A stretch of DNA of 64,000 nt from Mannheimia cairinae (GTDB lineage Bacteria > Pseudomonadota > Gammaproteobacteria > Enterobacterales > Pasteurellaceae), in the NCBI RefSeq assembly GCF_028649535.1, contig NZ_JAQSJE010000006.1, positions 1-64,000 of the forward strand. The letters run 5' to 3'. Made by a program: the position numbers and the translations under genes. The notes beneath the pieces were generated by a model. That model was given only the letters and a program-made list of their open reading frames with translations, was not told the DNA's origin and made no database searches. Below, one piece after another: positions 18,397-28,214 of this stretch. The stretch's first letter is position 1. Every line of letters starts with the position of its first letter.

Positions 18397-19719
18397 ATGT
18401 CTGCTATGTTTTTTATCCAATTTGCTATAGTGCTACTATGCATTTTGGTCGGTGCTCGTGTTGGTGGCATCGGTTTAGGGGTATTTGGTGGTTTAGGCTT
18501 GGCAATATTGTCTTTTGGTTTTGGCTTAAAACCAGCAGGCTTACCCATTGATGTAATGTTTATGATTATGGCTGTTGTTTCAGCTGCTGCAGCAATGCAA
18601 GCTGCAGGTGGTTTAGACTATATGATCAAAATCGCTACTCGTATCTTACGTAAAAACCCAAAATATATTACATTTATCGCACCATTGGTGACCTGGACAT
18701 TTACTGTATTAGCAGGAACAGGTCACGTAGCGTATTCTGTTTTACCAGTTATTGCTGAAGTAAGTCGCCATAATGGTATTCGACCAGAACGTCCATTATC
18801 AATGGCAGTTATTGCTTCACAATTTGCTATTGTAGCAAGCCCAATCGCTGCTGCAGTAGTAGCTGTTGTTGCATTCCTTGAGCCACAAGGCATCAACCTA
18901 GGTAACGTATTAAGTGTAACTATTCCATCAACATTATTAGGTTTAGGTCTTGCTTGCGTATTTGTCAATAAAATGGGTAAAGAGTTGAAAGATGACCCAC
19001 ATTATCAAAAATTACTACAAGATCCCGAATATGTTAAAGCAAATAATGTTACTTCAAACCCAACTGAATTACCGCTAAAACCAACAGCAAAATTATCTGT
19101 TGGCTTATTCTTATTTGGTGCATTATTAGTTGTATTAATGGGTGCGATGCCATCTCTTCGTCCAGCATTTGACGGTAAACCAATGGGTATGGCTCATACT
19201 ATTGAAATCGTAATGCTAACAATGGGTGCTCTTATTATTTTCTTCTGTAAACCAGATGGCAATGAAATCACAAAAGGTTCTGTTTTCCACGCTGGTATGC
19301 GTGCAGTAATTGCAATTTTTGGTATTGCTTGGTTAGGTGATACTTTAATGCAAGGTCATATAGACGAAGTAAAATCTATGGTTTCAGGCTTAGTTGAAAC
19401 CGCACCTTGGGCATTTGCGTTTGCATTATTCTTACTATCCATTTTAGTAAACAGCCAAGGGGCAACCGTTGCAACTTTATTCCCACTTGCTATTGCTATC
19501 GGCATCCCTGCACCAGTATTAATTGGGGTATTTGTAGCGGTAAATGGATATTTCTTTATTCCAAATTACGGCCCAATTATTGCCTCAATCGATTTCGATA
19601 CTACTGGTACAACTCGCATTGGTAAGTTTATTTTCAACCACAGCTTTATGTTACCAGGCTTACTCAGTATGATTTTTAGCATTGGCTTCGGTTTATTACT
19701 AGCTAATATCTTGTTATAA
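18397..19719 (+). CDS. dcuB: Anaerobic C4-dicarboxylate transporter DcuB
   Basis: The 440-residue protein is a Dcu-family antiporter with about ten to twelve helices, conserved [17 protein letters not shown] and the C-terminal [19 protein letters not shown] with [12 protein letters not shown]. It exchanges fumarate, malate or aspartate for succinate during fumarate respiration, so it partners FrdABCD. The ATG at 18397 has GGAG upstream and gives the family N terminus; a TTG at 18331 would add 22 unlikely residues. DcuB rather than DcuA is inferred from sequence style and the FNR-type promoter. Confidence 0.9.
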   Translation: MSAMFFIQFAIVLLCILVGARVGGIGLGVFGGLGLAILSFGFGLKPAGLPIDVMFMIMAVVSAAAAMQAAGGLDYMIKIATRILRKNPKYITFIAPLVTWTFTVLAGTGHVAYSVLPVIAEVSRHNGIRPERPLSMAVIASQFAIVASPIAAAVVAVVAFLEPQGINLGNVLSVTIPSTLLGLGLACVFVNKMGKELKDDPHYQKLLQDPEYVKANNVTSNPTELPLKPTAKLSVGLFLFGALLVVLMGAMPSLRPAFDGKPMGMAHTIEIVMLTMGALIIFFCKPDGNEITKGSVFHAGMRAVIAIFGIAWLGDTLMQGHIDEVKSMVSGLVETAPWAFAFALFLLSILVNSQGATVATLFPLAIAIGIPAPVLIGVFVAVNGYFFIPNYGPIIASIDFDTTGTTRIGKFIFNHSFMLPGLLSMIFSIGFGLLLANILL

Positions 19720-19740
19720 ATAAGATTGCTATAGCCAATA

Positions 19741-19776
19741 ACCCCACTATATTTTCAAAATATAGTGGGGTTATTT
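19741..19776 (+). terminator. Terminator of dcuB
   Basis: ACCCCACTATATTT and AAATATAGTGGGGT form a 14-bp stem, followed by TATTTTT. Confidence 0.9.
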
Positions 19777-19824
19777 TTCTCTATCTTCATCACATAAGCA
19801 CATCATAATCTTATTATAGCAACT

Positions 19825-19850
19825 AAAAAGCCCCTAGATAAAATCTAGGG
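19825..19850 (-). terminator. Terminator of the downstream ompA copy
   Basis: CCCTAGAT (19832-19839) pairs with ATCTAGGG (19843-19850). On the minus strand the stem is followed by GGCTTTTTAG. It is 44 bases after the ompA stop. Confidence 0.8.
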
Positions 19851-19893
19851 ACCTTATAAAACCACTTTAGAATCTATTAAATAGATTAGCTCA

Positions 19894-20994
19894 TTACATA
19901 GTTACTTGTTTTGAACCTTGAACTTGAACTTCAACACGACGATCCGGTGCTAAACAAGCAATTAAAGCTTTACGACCTTTAACTGCATCACAAGTGTTGC
20001 CTGTTACAGGATTTGCTTTACCATAACCTACAGCTGTTACGTTTGCAGGGTTTGCACCTTTAGAAACGATGTAGTTAGCTACTGTTTCTGCACGACGTTG
20101 TGAAAGTTGTAAGTTATAAGCTTCTTTACCGATACGGTCTGTATAGCCACTAACTTGGATTGCAGGATCTGCTAAACCTAAGTTATTGATTTCTGCTTGA
20201 GCCGCATCTAATGTCGCTGCCGCTGCTGATTTTAAGTTTGATTTACCGAAGTCAAATAAAACATCTGAGCTGAATGCGAAGTTTTTAGTTACAACTTCAG
20301 GTGCTTCAACTGGGGCTGGACCTTGACCGAAGCGGTATGATAAACCTGCAGATACTGAGTGAATATCAGGGCTATATTGAGAGTTGATCCAACCTAAGTA
20401 TTCTTTTTTGCTACGAGCTTTATCTAAGTTACCAACACGGTTTAAGTATTGATATTCAACACGTGCAGCTAATTCAGGAGTAATTGCATACTCAAGACCA
20501 GCACCTAATAATAATGAAGTTTTTAAGTTGTGAGCACGGTGACGTTCGTAGTTAACATTAGAACCGTTATTGTAGCCTTTGTAATCGCTACGAACTAATG
20601 CAGCACCTACTTTACCGTAAAGGTCTAAGTTAGGAGCAACTTCATAGCTTGGTTTTAAGCTTAAGTGAGTACCGTGAGCAACGTGTTTAACTGCTTTATC
20701 GTCACCTTCATTACCACGAACACGACCGAAGTAGTCATAACCTAATTCTACTGCTAAACCAACATTGTTTTGGTTTAAGATTTGATAACCACCAAATACA
20801 CCGTAAGTTACAGAGTTACGGTTGATACCAAACTGACCATTATGACCATTATCTTTGTGGTCAAACTGAGTTAAACCATCGTGGAACGATGCCCAACCTG
20901 CTTTAGCACCAACATAAAATGTATTAGCTTGAGGAGCTGCTTGAACTACGGCAGCGGTTGATAATACTGCTAATGTAATTAATGTTTTTTTCAT
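19894..20994 (-). CDS. ompA: OmpA-family outer membrane protein, copy 1 (downstream)
   Basis: The 366-residue precursor has a signal peptide (cleavage likely after VVQA, mature APQANTFY), an eight-stranded beta-barrel ending in SVSAGLSYRFGQG (about residue 220), a PAPVEAPE linker and the periplasmic OmpA/MotB domain, with NLQLSQRRAETVANYIV binding peptidoglycan. A C-terminal Cys pair (CDAVKGRKALIAC) is conserved. It follows a closely similar paralogue 256 bases upstream. The copies differ mainly in predicted surface loops: GSNVNYERHR here against TNDYTENR, and RSKKEYLGWINSQ against RGKKDLPWLNTQ. Confidence 0.93.
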   Translation of the reverse strand: MKKTLITLAVLSTAAVVQAAPQANTFYVGAKAGWASFHDGLTQFDHKDNGHNGQFGINRNSVTYGVFGGYQILNQNNVGLAVELGYDYFGRVRGNEGDDKAVKHVAHGTHLSLKPSYEVAPNLDLYGKVGAALVRSDYKGYNNGSNVNYERHRAHNLKTSLLLGAGLEYAITPELAARVEYQYLNRVGNLDKARSKKEYLGWINSQYSPDIHSVSAGLSYRFGQGPAPVEAPEVVTKNFAFSSDVLFDFGKSNLKSAAAATLDAAQAEINNLGLADPAIQVSGYTDRIGKEAYNLQLSQRRAETVANYIVSKGANPANVTAVGYGKANPVTGNTCDAVKGRKALIACLAPDRRVEVQVQGSKQVTM

Positions 20995-21201
20995 TTTGGT
21001 AATCCTTATGATTTTGCATTATCTAATTTAAATACATATTCCCATATTTATGGTAACAAAATCTTATTTGTTTAAAATTTAAATAGGGCCTATACATTTT
21101 TTATTCTATCAAATAGAGTAAAAAAATACAATAAATCTATCTAAAAGATCCTAACATTCCTTATCTGTAATCTTTCTAAACTCTATATTTTCCATATAAA
21201 A

Positions 21202-21222
21202 ATACCCACTCAAGGTGGGTAT
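21202..21222 (-). terminator. Terminator between the two ompA copies
   Basis: ATACCCAC (21202-21209) pairs with GTGGGTAT (21215-21222), followed on the minus strand by TTTTTATA. It suggests the two ompA genes are transcribed separately. Confidence 0.75.
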
Positions 21223-21249
21223 TTTCTTCGCTCAAAAAGTGAGACTATA

Positions 21250-22344
21250 TTACATAGTTACTTCTTTTGAACCTTGAACTTGGATCTCAACACGACGATC
21301 TGGTGCTAAGCAAGCGATTAAAGCTTTACGACCTTTAACTGCATCACAAGTGTTGCCTGTTACAGGGTTTGCTTTACCGTAACCTACAGCTGTTACGTTT
21401 GCAGGGTTTGCACCTTTAGAAACGATGTAGTTAGCTACTGTTTCTGCACGACGTTGTGAAAGTTGTAAGTTATAAGCTTCTTTACCGATACGGTCTGTGT
21501 AACCATTAACTTGGATTGCAGGGCTTGCTAAACCTAAGTTATTGATTTCTGCTTGTGCTGCATCTAAAGATGTTGCCGCAGCTGGTTTTAAGCTTGATTT
21601 ACCAAAATCAAATAAAACATCTGAGCTGAATGCGAAGTTTTTAGTAACAACTTCTGGTGCTTCAACTGGAGCTGGACCTTGACCAAAACGGTAAGATAAA
21701 CCAGCAGATACTGAGTGAATATCTGGGCTATATTGAGTATTTAACCAAGGTAAATCTTTTTTACCACGAGCTTTATCTAAGTTACCAACACGGTTTAAGT
21801 ATTGATATTCAACACGTGCAGCTAATTCAGGAGTAATTGCATACTCAAGACCAGCACCTAATAATAATGAAGTTTTTAAGTTGTGAGCACGATTTTCTGT
21901 ATAATCGTTAGTACCATTGTTGTAACCTTTATAATCGTTACGAACCAATGCAGCACCTACTTTACCATAAACATCTAAGTTAGGAGCAACTTCATAGCTT
22001 GGTTTTAAGCTTAAGTGAGTACCGTGAGCAACGTGTTTAACTGCTTTATCGTCACCTTCATTACCACGAACACGACCAAAGTAGTCATAACCTAATTCTA
22101 CTGCTAAACCAACATTGTTTTGGTTTAAGATTTGATAACCACCAAATACACCGTAAGTTACAGAGTTACGGTTGATACCAAACTGACCATTATGACCATT
22201 ATCTTTGTGGTCAAACTGAGTTAAACCATCGTGGAATGATGCCCAACCTGCTTTAGCACCAGCATAGAATGTGTTTGCTTGTGGTGCTGCTTGTGCTACA
22301 GCTGCAGTTGATAATACTGCTAATGCAACTAATGTTTTTTTCAT
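21250..22344 (-). CDS. ompA: OmpA-family outer membrane protein, copy 2 (upstream)
   Basis: The 364-residue precursor (start ATG at 22344, Shine-Dalgarno AGAGGA) has the signal MKKTLVALAVLSTAAVAQA, the barrel, the linker and the OmpA C-terminal domain. An upstream in-frame start at 22371 would add nine residues ahead of the signal peptide and is rejected. Most of the protein is identical to the adjacent copy, with changes clustered in loops and at a few C-terminal-domain positions (KPAAATSLDAAQ against KSAAAATLDAAQ). OmpA proteins stabilise the envelope and act as adhesins and surface antigens in this family. Tandem ompA genes also occur in Haemophilus ducreyi. Confidence 0.93.
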   Translation of the reverse strand: MKKTLVALAVLSTAAVAQAAPQANTFYAGAKAGWASFHDGLTQFDHKDNGHNGQFGINRNSVTYGVFGGYQILNQNNVGLAVELGYDYFGRVRGNEGDDKAVKHVAHGTHLSLKPSYEVAPNLDVYGKVGAALVRNDYKGYNNGTNDYTENRAHNLKTSLLLGAGLEYAITPELAARVEYQYLNRVGNLDKARGKKDLPWLNTQYSPDIHSVSAGLSYRFGQGPAPVEAPEVVTKNFAFSSDVLFDFGKSSLKPAAATSLDAAQAEINNLGLASPAIQVNGYTDRIGKEAYNLQLSQRRAETVANYIVSKGANPANVTAVGYGKANPVTGNTCDAVKGRKALIACLAPDRRVEIQVQGSKEVTM

Positions 22345-22778
22345 TTTGATGATCCTCTTAAATATTGTCATCGATTAAAATAAATTCTTAATACTAATAC
22401 ACAGTATTAAAACTTTAACTTTATGCTTCAACAATTAAGAAGCAAGAGAGTTAATGTCAGAGTCATTATATAAAAAATTATTCTAAATTTTATATCTATA
22501 GAACTTTTATATAAATATGAACTCTATAGTAACATTCTTGTTCTTAAATTATAGCGAGCAAGAATATTTTAATTATCAAGCTTCATTTTGTAAAAATCAA
22601 TCGTTTTTTCCGAACAAAGTGTATAGAAATGTATATTTTAGTATATTTTTCACCCAAATAGACCAAAATAGATTATAATTTAGACAATTCAACACTCATT
22701 CCCAATTATATAAAATCTTGCTAAGATAGGAAAAATTTATCTTATTATCCCATATAATTCACCTGCAAACCAACAATT
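22345..22778. other. Divergent ompA-ydiJ intergenic region
   Basis: This 434-base, very AT-rich space must hold the strong ompA promoter and the ydiJ promoter. A TATAAT lies at 22674-22679 on the ydiJ strand, without a good -35. No gene, structured RNA or repeat was recognised. Confidence 0.5.
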
Positions 22779-25700
22779 ATGATTCCTAGACTTTCTAAAG
22801 TACCGAAATTAGATAATGCGACTCAAGCTTATTTAGATGAACTGATAAGCCAACATTTTAGTGGCGATATTGCTTCAAGCTATGCAGACCGCTTATCGCT
22901 TGCAACTGACAACAGCGTTTACCAGCAAATTCCGCAGGCAATTCTCTTTCCTAAATCCGTTTCTGATGTTGTTATTCTTACCAAACTTGCTCAAAAAGCG
23001 GAATATCAACATTTAACCTTTACCCCTCGTGGCGGCGGAACGGGAACAAACGGGCAATCGCTAAATAATAATATTATTGTTGATCTCTCTCGCCATATGA
23101 ACCAAATTTTGGAACTAAATGTAGAAGAGCGTTGGGTAAGAGTACAAGTCGGAGTAGTAAAAGATCAACTCAACCAATTTTTAAAACCGCACGGGCTGTT
23201 TTTCTCGCCCGAGCTTTCAACCAGCAACCGTGCAACTTTAGGCGGAATGATTAACACCGATGCCTCTGGGCAAGGTTCCCTCCAATACGGTAAAACCTCC
23301 GATCATATCCTTACGATTAAATCCGTCTTAATTAACGGCGATATTTTAGAAACGCAAGCGGTTAAATCTGATGATTTTTTTGCAAATATTGAAAATTTAA
23401 ATCTTTCAACCTTAGGCAAAAACTTACATCGTGAAATTTTCAGCCGTTGCAAAAGCTTACGCCCAACCGTATTAAACGAACTGCCGCAACTTAACCGCTT
23501 TATTACAGGTTACGATCTTAAAAATGTATTTAATAATGATGAAAGCGAATTTAACCTCACTCGCATTTTAACAGGCTCTGAAGGCTCGCTTGCTTTTATT
23601 TGCGAGGCTAAACTTAATTTATTGCCGATTCCCAAATATCGTACTTTAATCAATATTAAATACAACTCTTTCGATTCCGCCTTACGCTCAGCCCCTTTTA
23701 TGTTAGCGGCAAAAGCGTTATCCGTTGAAACGGTGGATTCCAAAGTATTAAATCTGGCTAAACAAGATATAGTGTGGCATTCCGTATCGGATCTATTAAC
23801 CGAAGATCCGAATAACCCGATTCTAGGCATTAACATTGTTGAGTATGCCTCGAGCGATAAAGCACAAATTGAGGCACAAGTTAAAGCATTATGCGAAAGC
23901 TTAGATCAAAAAATTGCTAATAATGAGGCAGGGATTATTGGCTACCAAACTTGCTCCGATTTAGATTCTATCGAGAAAATCTATGCAATGCGGAAAAAAG
24001 CGGTTGGCTTGCTGGGGAATGCCAAAGGCTGGGCAAAACCTATCGCCTTTGTGGAAGATACCGCAGTGCCGCCGGAAAATTTAGCCGATTATATTGCCGA
24101 ATTCCGTGCTTTATTAGATAGCCACAACTTGCCTTACGGTATGTTTGGGCACGTGGATGCCGGTGTGTTGCACGTTCGCCCAGCTTTAGATTTATGCGAC
24201 AAAGCACAGGTTGAAACCTTTAAACAGATTTCCGACCAAGTGGTGGAACTCACCGCCAAATACGGTGGCTTAATTTGGGGTGAACACGGCAAAGGAATGC
24301 GTTCTTATTATGGCGAACGTTTCTTCGGCGAAACCCTATGGCAAGAATTACGCTATATTAAAAAGCTATTCGACCCACATAACCGCTTAAACCCCGGCAA
24401 AATCTGCACGCCCCTAGACAGTGAGGCAACACTTTACCCCATCGATTCACAAATGCGTGCCGATTTTGACCGCCAAATTCCGATTCAAGTGCGAGAAGAA
24501 TTTAAAGGAGCGATGAACTGCAACGGTAACGGGCTTTGCTTTAATTTTGATGTCCATAGCACAATGTGCCCTTCAATGAAAGTGTCGGGCAACCGCCTTT
24601 ATTCGCCAAAAGGGCGAGCCACATTGGTGCGTGAATGGCTACGTTTATTAGCCGAGCAAAATGTAAAACCTGATGATTTAATTTTCAATCAAGAAAAGAA
24701 AACAGCAAAACTGACCGATTTTGTCGCAAAATTGCGAAATTCCTTCTATAAAAAGAAAGAATACGATTTCTCACACGAGGTCAAAGCAGCAATGGACACT
24801 TGTCTTGCCTGTAAAGCCTGTGCCAGCCAATGCCCGATTAAAATTGATGTGCCGACTTTTAGATCGCAATTTAACGAGCTCTATCACAGTCGCTATTTGC
24901 GTCCGTTAAAAGATTATGTGGTTTCTAATTTAGAATTTATCGCCCCGATAATGGCAAAACAGCCGAAGTTTTTTAACTTTTTCAGCACCTCAAATTTAGC
25001 AGAAAAAGTGGCGAATAAAACGATTGGAATGACGTATTTGCCTGCCTTGTCGGTGCCGAATTTACAACATCAACTGGTTGAAATTGGCTATCAAGGCGAA
25101 ACCTTAGAAAGCCTTGAACAACAATCTGCAAGCGGTCAATTTTCTGTAGAAAATTGCAAAACGCTCTTGATTGTGCAAGACCCTTTTACCTCTTATTACG
25201 ATGCAAAAGTCGTTGCCGATTTTATTGCCCTTATTCAAAAATTAGGCTTTAAGCCAATCGTACTGCCTTTTAACCCAAGCGGAAAAGCTCAACACGTGAA
25301 AGGCTTTTTGCATAAATTTGCCAAAACCGCTAAAAACCAAGCGGAGTTTTTAAACCGCGTGGCAAAATTGGGCTTGCCAATGGTGGCGATTGACCCTGCA
25401 TTAACCTTGATTTATCGTGAAGAATATCAGGAAGTGTTAAAGGAAAAACGAGGCGATTTCAAAGTATTACTGGCTCACGAATGGCTTAGAGATGAGATTA
25501 AAAACGGCAAACTGGAAAATTGCAAAAAATCAGCAAATCCCGACCGCTTGCCGTGGCATTTATTCGCCCATTGTACCGAATCGACCGCTCTGCCTAGTTC
25601 CACTAAAGAGTGGCAAACTATTTTCGCTCACTTTGGCGAAACCTTGGTAAATGAAAATGTCGGTTGCTGTGGAATGGCAGGTACATTCGGGCACGAAACC

Positions 25701-25871
25701 AAACATTTTGAAATGTCAAAAGCGATTTATGCTCAATCTTGGCAACAAAAAATGAATGGAAAACCGCTTGAACGCTGTTTAGCCACTGGCTACTCCTGCC
25801 GTTCTCAAGTTAAACGCTTTGAACAACAAGGCATAAAACACCCTGTTCAAGCACTGCTTGAAATTATTTAA
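22779..25871 (+). CDS. ydiJ: FAD/Fe-S oxidoreductase YdiJ (D-2-hydroxyglutarate dehydrogenase type)
   Basis: The 1030-residue protein joins an N-terminal FAD-binding domain (PRGGGTGTNGQSLNN near residue 85), an FAD-oxidase C-terminal domain (GEHGKGMRS, DPHNRLNPGKIC), a ferredoxin-like segment with CNGNGLCFNF and CLACKACASQCPIKIDVPTF, and a CCG-type heterodisulfide-reductase-like domain ending in NVGCCGMAGTFGHE. This matches YdiJ (about 1018 residues in E. coli), reported to oxidise D-2-hydroxyglutarate. It is followed after 17 bases by a hotdog thioesterase; ydiI and ydiJ are also neighbours in E. coli. Confidence 0.9.
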   Translation: MIPRLSKVPKLDNATQAYLDELISQHFSGDIASSYADRLSLATDNSVYQQIPQAILFPKSVSDVVILTKLAQKAEYQHLTFTPRGGGTGTNGQSLNNNIIVDLSRHMNQILELNVEERWVRVQVGVVKDQLNQFLKPHGLFFSPELSTSNRATLGGMINTDASGQGSLQYGKTSDHILTIKSVLINGDILETQAVKSDDFFANIENLNLSTLGKNLHREIFSRCKSLRPTVLNELPQLNRFITGYDLKNVFNNDESEFNLTRILTGSEGSLAFICEAKLNLLPIPKYRTLINIKYNSFDSALRSAPFMLAAKALSVETVDSKVLNLAKQDIVWHSVSDLLTEDPNNPILGINIVEYASSDKAQIEAQVKALCESLDQKIANNEAGIIGYQTCSDLDSIEKIYAMRKKAVGLLGNAKGWAKPIAFVEDTAVPPENLADYIAEFRALLDSHNLPYGMFGHVDAGVLHVRPALDLCDKAQVETFKQISDQVVELTAKYGGLIWGEHGKGMRSYYGERFFGETLWQELRYIKKLFDPHNRLNPGKICTPLDSEATLYPIDSQMRADFDRQIPIQVREEFKGAMNCNGNGLCFNFDVHSTMCPSMKVSGNRLYSPKGRATLVREWLRLLAEQNVKPDDLIFNQEKKTAKLTDFVAKLRNSFYKKKEYDFSHEVKAAMDTCLACKACASQCPIKIDVPTFRSQFNELYHSRYLRPLKDYVVSNLEFIAPIMAKQPKFFNFFSTSNLAEKVANKTIGMTYLPALSVPNLQHQLVEIGYQGETLESLEQQSASGQFSVENCKTLLIVQDPFTSYYDAKVVADFIALIQKLGFKPIVLPFNPSGKAQHVKGFLHKFAKTAKNQAEFLNRVAKLGLPMVAIDPALTLIYREEYQEVLKEKRGDFKVLLAHEWLRDEIKNGKLENCKKSANPDRLPWHLFAHCTESTALPSSTKEWQTIFAHFGETLVNENVGCCGMAGTFGHETKHFEMSKAIYAQSWQQKMNGKPLERCLATGYSCRSQVKRFEQQGIKHPVQALLEII

Positions 25872-25888
25872 CTACATAGGAAAACACA

Positions 25889-26338
25889 ATGACCACAATT
25901 TGGAATGAACAAACGACCCAAGGCTTACCTGCTGAGCAAATTCTTGAACAACTAAATGCGTTTTGTAGTCAGTCAGCAGTTGCTCACTTAGGTATTACAT
26001 TCAGTAAAATTACTGATGACAGCCTTGAAGCCACCTTAACTTTAGACCACCGCACTCAACAACCTTGGGGGCTATTACACGGTGGTATTTCTGCTGCTTT
26101 AGCTGAAACCTTAGGCTCTGCTGGTGCTAGTTTGAGCTGCGATGAAAACCATCTTGCCGTTGGCACAGAACTCAATATTTCTCATCTTAAAAGCATTAAA
26201 CAAGGTGTGGTTACAGGGGTAACAAAACCTTTGCATTTAGGGAGTAGTAGTCAAGTATGGCAAATTGAAATTTTTGATGAAGAAGGCAATTTATGTGCCG
26301 TTTCACGCTTAACTAATCGCATTTTAGAAAAAAGATAA
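25889..26338 (+). CDS. menI: Hotdog-fold thioesterase (YdiI/MenI type)
   Basis: The 149-residue protein has the PaaI/YdiI hotdog signature QPWGLLHGGISAALAETLGS, with the catalytic Glu in the AETLGS helix, and a typical length (E. coli MenI 136). MenI hydrolyses 1,4-dihydroxy-2-naphthoyl-CoA in menaquinone synthesis; that role would suit an organism respiring on fumarate. Other acyl-CoA substrates are possible. Probably co-transcribed with ydiJ. Confidence 0.8.
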   Translation: MTTIWNEQTTQGLPAEQILEQLNAFCSQSAVAHLGITFSKITDDSLEATLTLDHRTQQPWGLLHGGISAALAETLGSAGASLSCDENHLAVGTELNISHLKSIKQGVVTGVTKPLHLGSSSQVWQIEIFDEEGNLCAVSRLTNRILEKR

Positions 26339-26342
26339 TAAG

Positions 26343-26400
26343 ACAAGCGGTCTATTTTGATCAAAGTTTTGCAAAATTCTGACAAAATCCGACCGCTTGT
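26343..26400 (+). terminator. Inverted uptake-signal pair acting as terminator
   Basis: ACAAGCGGTC (26343-26352) and GACCGCTTGT (26391-26400) are perfect inverted copies of the Apl-type DNA uptake signal. They can form a long stem after the thioesterase gene. The second copy is followed by TCAT rather than a T-run, so termination is likely but not certain. Confidence 0.65.
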
Positions 26401-26480
26401 TCATAAAAGGCGTTTGGAAAACAAGCTAACCTATTATAGAATACCCTTCTTTTTATCGTTACTAACAAGAGAACTTCAAA

Positions 26481-28115
26481 ATGAATAATCGTGGCTTATT
26501 GCTAATGGGTTTACTTCTTGTATCAATGCTTATGTTTACTCAATGGAAACAAGACTTTGATCCTGAAATTCAAGCTCAAAAGCAAGCTCAGCAGGCTCAA
26601 TTAGCAGCTCAATCTCAACAAGCAGGTGATGTTCCAGCTGCATCAAATGCGAACAACCAAATTGCAGATGCAACGACACAAGGTAAAACGATTGTCGTTG
26701 AAAGCGATGTGTTACGTTTAACCATTGATACCTTAGGTGGTGACGTAGTAGGTTCAGACTTACTTAAACATAATGCCGAGTTAAACTCAAACACACCATT
26801 TAAATTATTACAACAAGATGGTCAAACAATCTATGTTGCTCAAAGTGGTTTAGTAGGTCGTAACGGTATTGATACTAACGCTGGCCGTCCACAATATGCT
26901 GTAACTGCAGAGAGTTTCAAATTAGCAGAAGGTCAAGATGAACTTTCTGTTCCTTTAACATTTGAAAAAGACGGCGTAGTTTACACAAAAACCTTTACCT
27001 TAAAACGTGGTAGCTACGATGTAGGTGTAAACTTCAACGTAAAAAATAACACATCAGAAACGATTGAAGTTCAACCATATGGTCAATTAAAACATACTTT
27101 AGTAGAAAGCTCTGGTAGCTTAACAATGCCGACTTACACAGGTGGTGCTTATTCATCTTCTGAAACAAACTATAAAAAATATAGTTTTGAAGATATGGCA
27201 AAAAACAACCTAAATGTCGATACTAAAGCAGGCTGGGTTGCGGTATTACAACACTACTTCGTTTCTGCTTGGGTGCCAGATCAAGATGCAGAAAATAATC
27301 TTTACTCTCGCACCAGTAATGGTGTTGCGACTATCGGTTACCGTGGTGCATTAACCACTATCGCACCGAATTCAGAAGCGAACCTAAAAAGCCAACTTTG
27401 GACAGGTTCTAAAGACCAAAATGAAATGGCAGAAGCTGCTAACAACCTAGACTTAACCGTAGATTATGGTTGGGCGTGGTTTATCGCTAAACCATTATTC
27501 TGGTTACTAACAGCTATCCAATCATTAGTTACTAACTGGGGTTTAGCAATTATTGGTGTAACGATTGTGGTAAAAACAATCCTTTATCCATTAACTAAAG
27601 CACAATATACCTCAATGGCTAAAATGCGTATGTTGCAACCAAAAATTACAGAAATGCGTGAGCGTTTCGGTGATGACCGCCAACGTATGAGCCAAGAGAT
27701 GATGAAACTTTACAAAGAAGAGAAAGTAAACCCAATGGGCGGTTGCTTACCGATTCTTATCCAAATGCCAATTTTCATCGCATTATATTGGACCTTTATG
27801 GAAGCTGTAGAATTACGTCACACACCATTCTTTGGGTGGATTCAAGACTTATCAGCACAAGACCCATACTACATTCTTCCACTATTAATGGGTGGCTCGA
27901 TGTTCTTATTACAAAAAATGTCGCCAACACCAGTAGCTGATCCAGTACAACAAAAAGTGATGACGTTTATGCCTGTTATCTTTACCGTATTCTTCTTATG
28001 GTTCCCTTCAGGCTTAGTACTTTACTGGCTAACTTCAAACTTAATCACTATCGTACAACAATGGTTAATCTATCGTAACCTTGAGAAAAAAGGGTTACAT
28101 TCTCGTAAGAAATAA
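26481..28115 (+). CDS. yidC: Membrane protein insertase YidC
   Basis: The 544-residue protein has the YidC N-terminal anchor ([21 protein letters not shown]), a large periplasmic beta domain (about 60-330) and the conserved C-terminal insertase core with [34 protein letters not shown] and the final helices before a basic tail. It inserts small membrane proteins alone or with SecYEG. Length matches E. coli (548). The usual rpmH-rnpA-yidD neighbours are not here; it is a single-gene unit with a terminator. Confidence 0.97.
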   Translation: MNNRGLLLMGLLLVSMLMFTQWKQDFDPEIQAQKQAQQAQLAAQSQQAGDVPAASNANNQIADATTQGKTIVVESDVLRLTIDTLGGDVVGSDLLKHNAELNSNTPFKLLQQDGQTIYVAQSGLVGRNGIDTNAGRPQYAVTAESFKLAEGQDELSVPLTFEKDGVVYTKTFTLKRGSYDVGVNFNVKNNTSETIEVQPYGQLKHTLVESSGSLTMPTYTGGAYSSSETNYKKYSFEDMAKNNLNVDTKAGWVAVLQHYFVSAWVPDQDAENNLYSRTSNGVATIGYRGALTTIAPNSEANLKSQLWTGSKDQNEMAEAANNLDLTVDYGWAWFIAKPLFWLLTAIQSLVTNWGLAIIGVTIVVKTILYPLTKAQYTSMAKMRMLQPKITEMRERFGDDRQRMSQEMMKLYKEEKVNPMGGCLPILIQMPIFIALYWTFMEAVELRHTPFFGWIQDLSAQDPYYILPLLMGGSMFLLQKMSPTPVADPVQQKVMTFMPVIFTVFFLWFPSGLVLYWLTSNLITIVQQWLIYRNLEKKGLHSRKK

Positions 28116-28124
28116 TCAGATAAC

Positions 28125-28160
28125 AAATAGCCCATTGGTAAAAACTAATGGGCTATTTTA
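28125..28160 (+). terminator. Terminator of yidC
   Basis: AAATAGCCCATT (28125-28136) pairs with AATGGGCTATTT (28147-28158), followed by TATG. It is also usable on the other strand. Confidence 0.8.
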
Positions 28161-28214
28161 TGTTTAATGCTTTTATGTAGAATTCCAAACTATATAGTTC
28201 GATAAAATCATATC

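Noticed and set aside
19894-22344. ompA tandem pair as an assembly artefact
   Set aside because: The copies differ at many positions, in loops and in flanks and terminators, so they are true paralogues.
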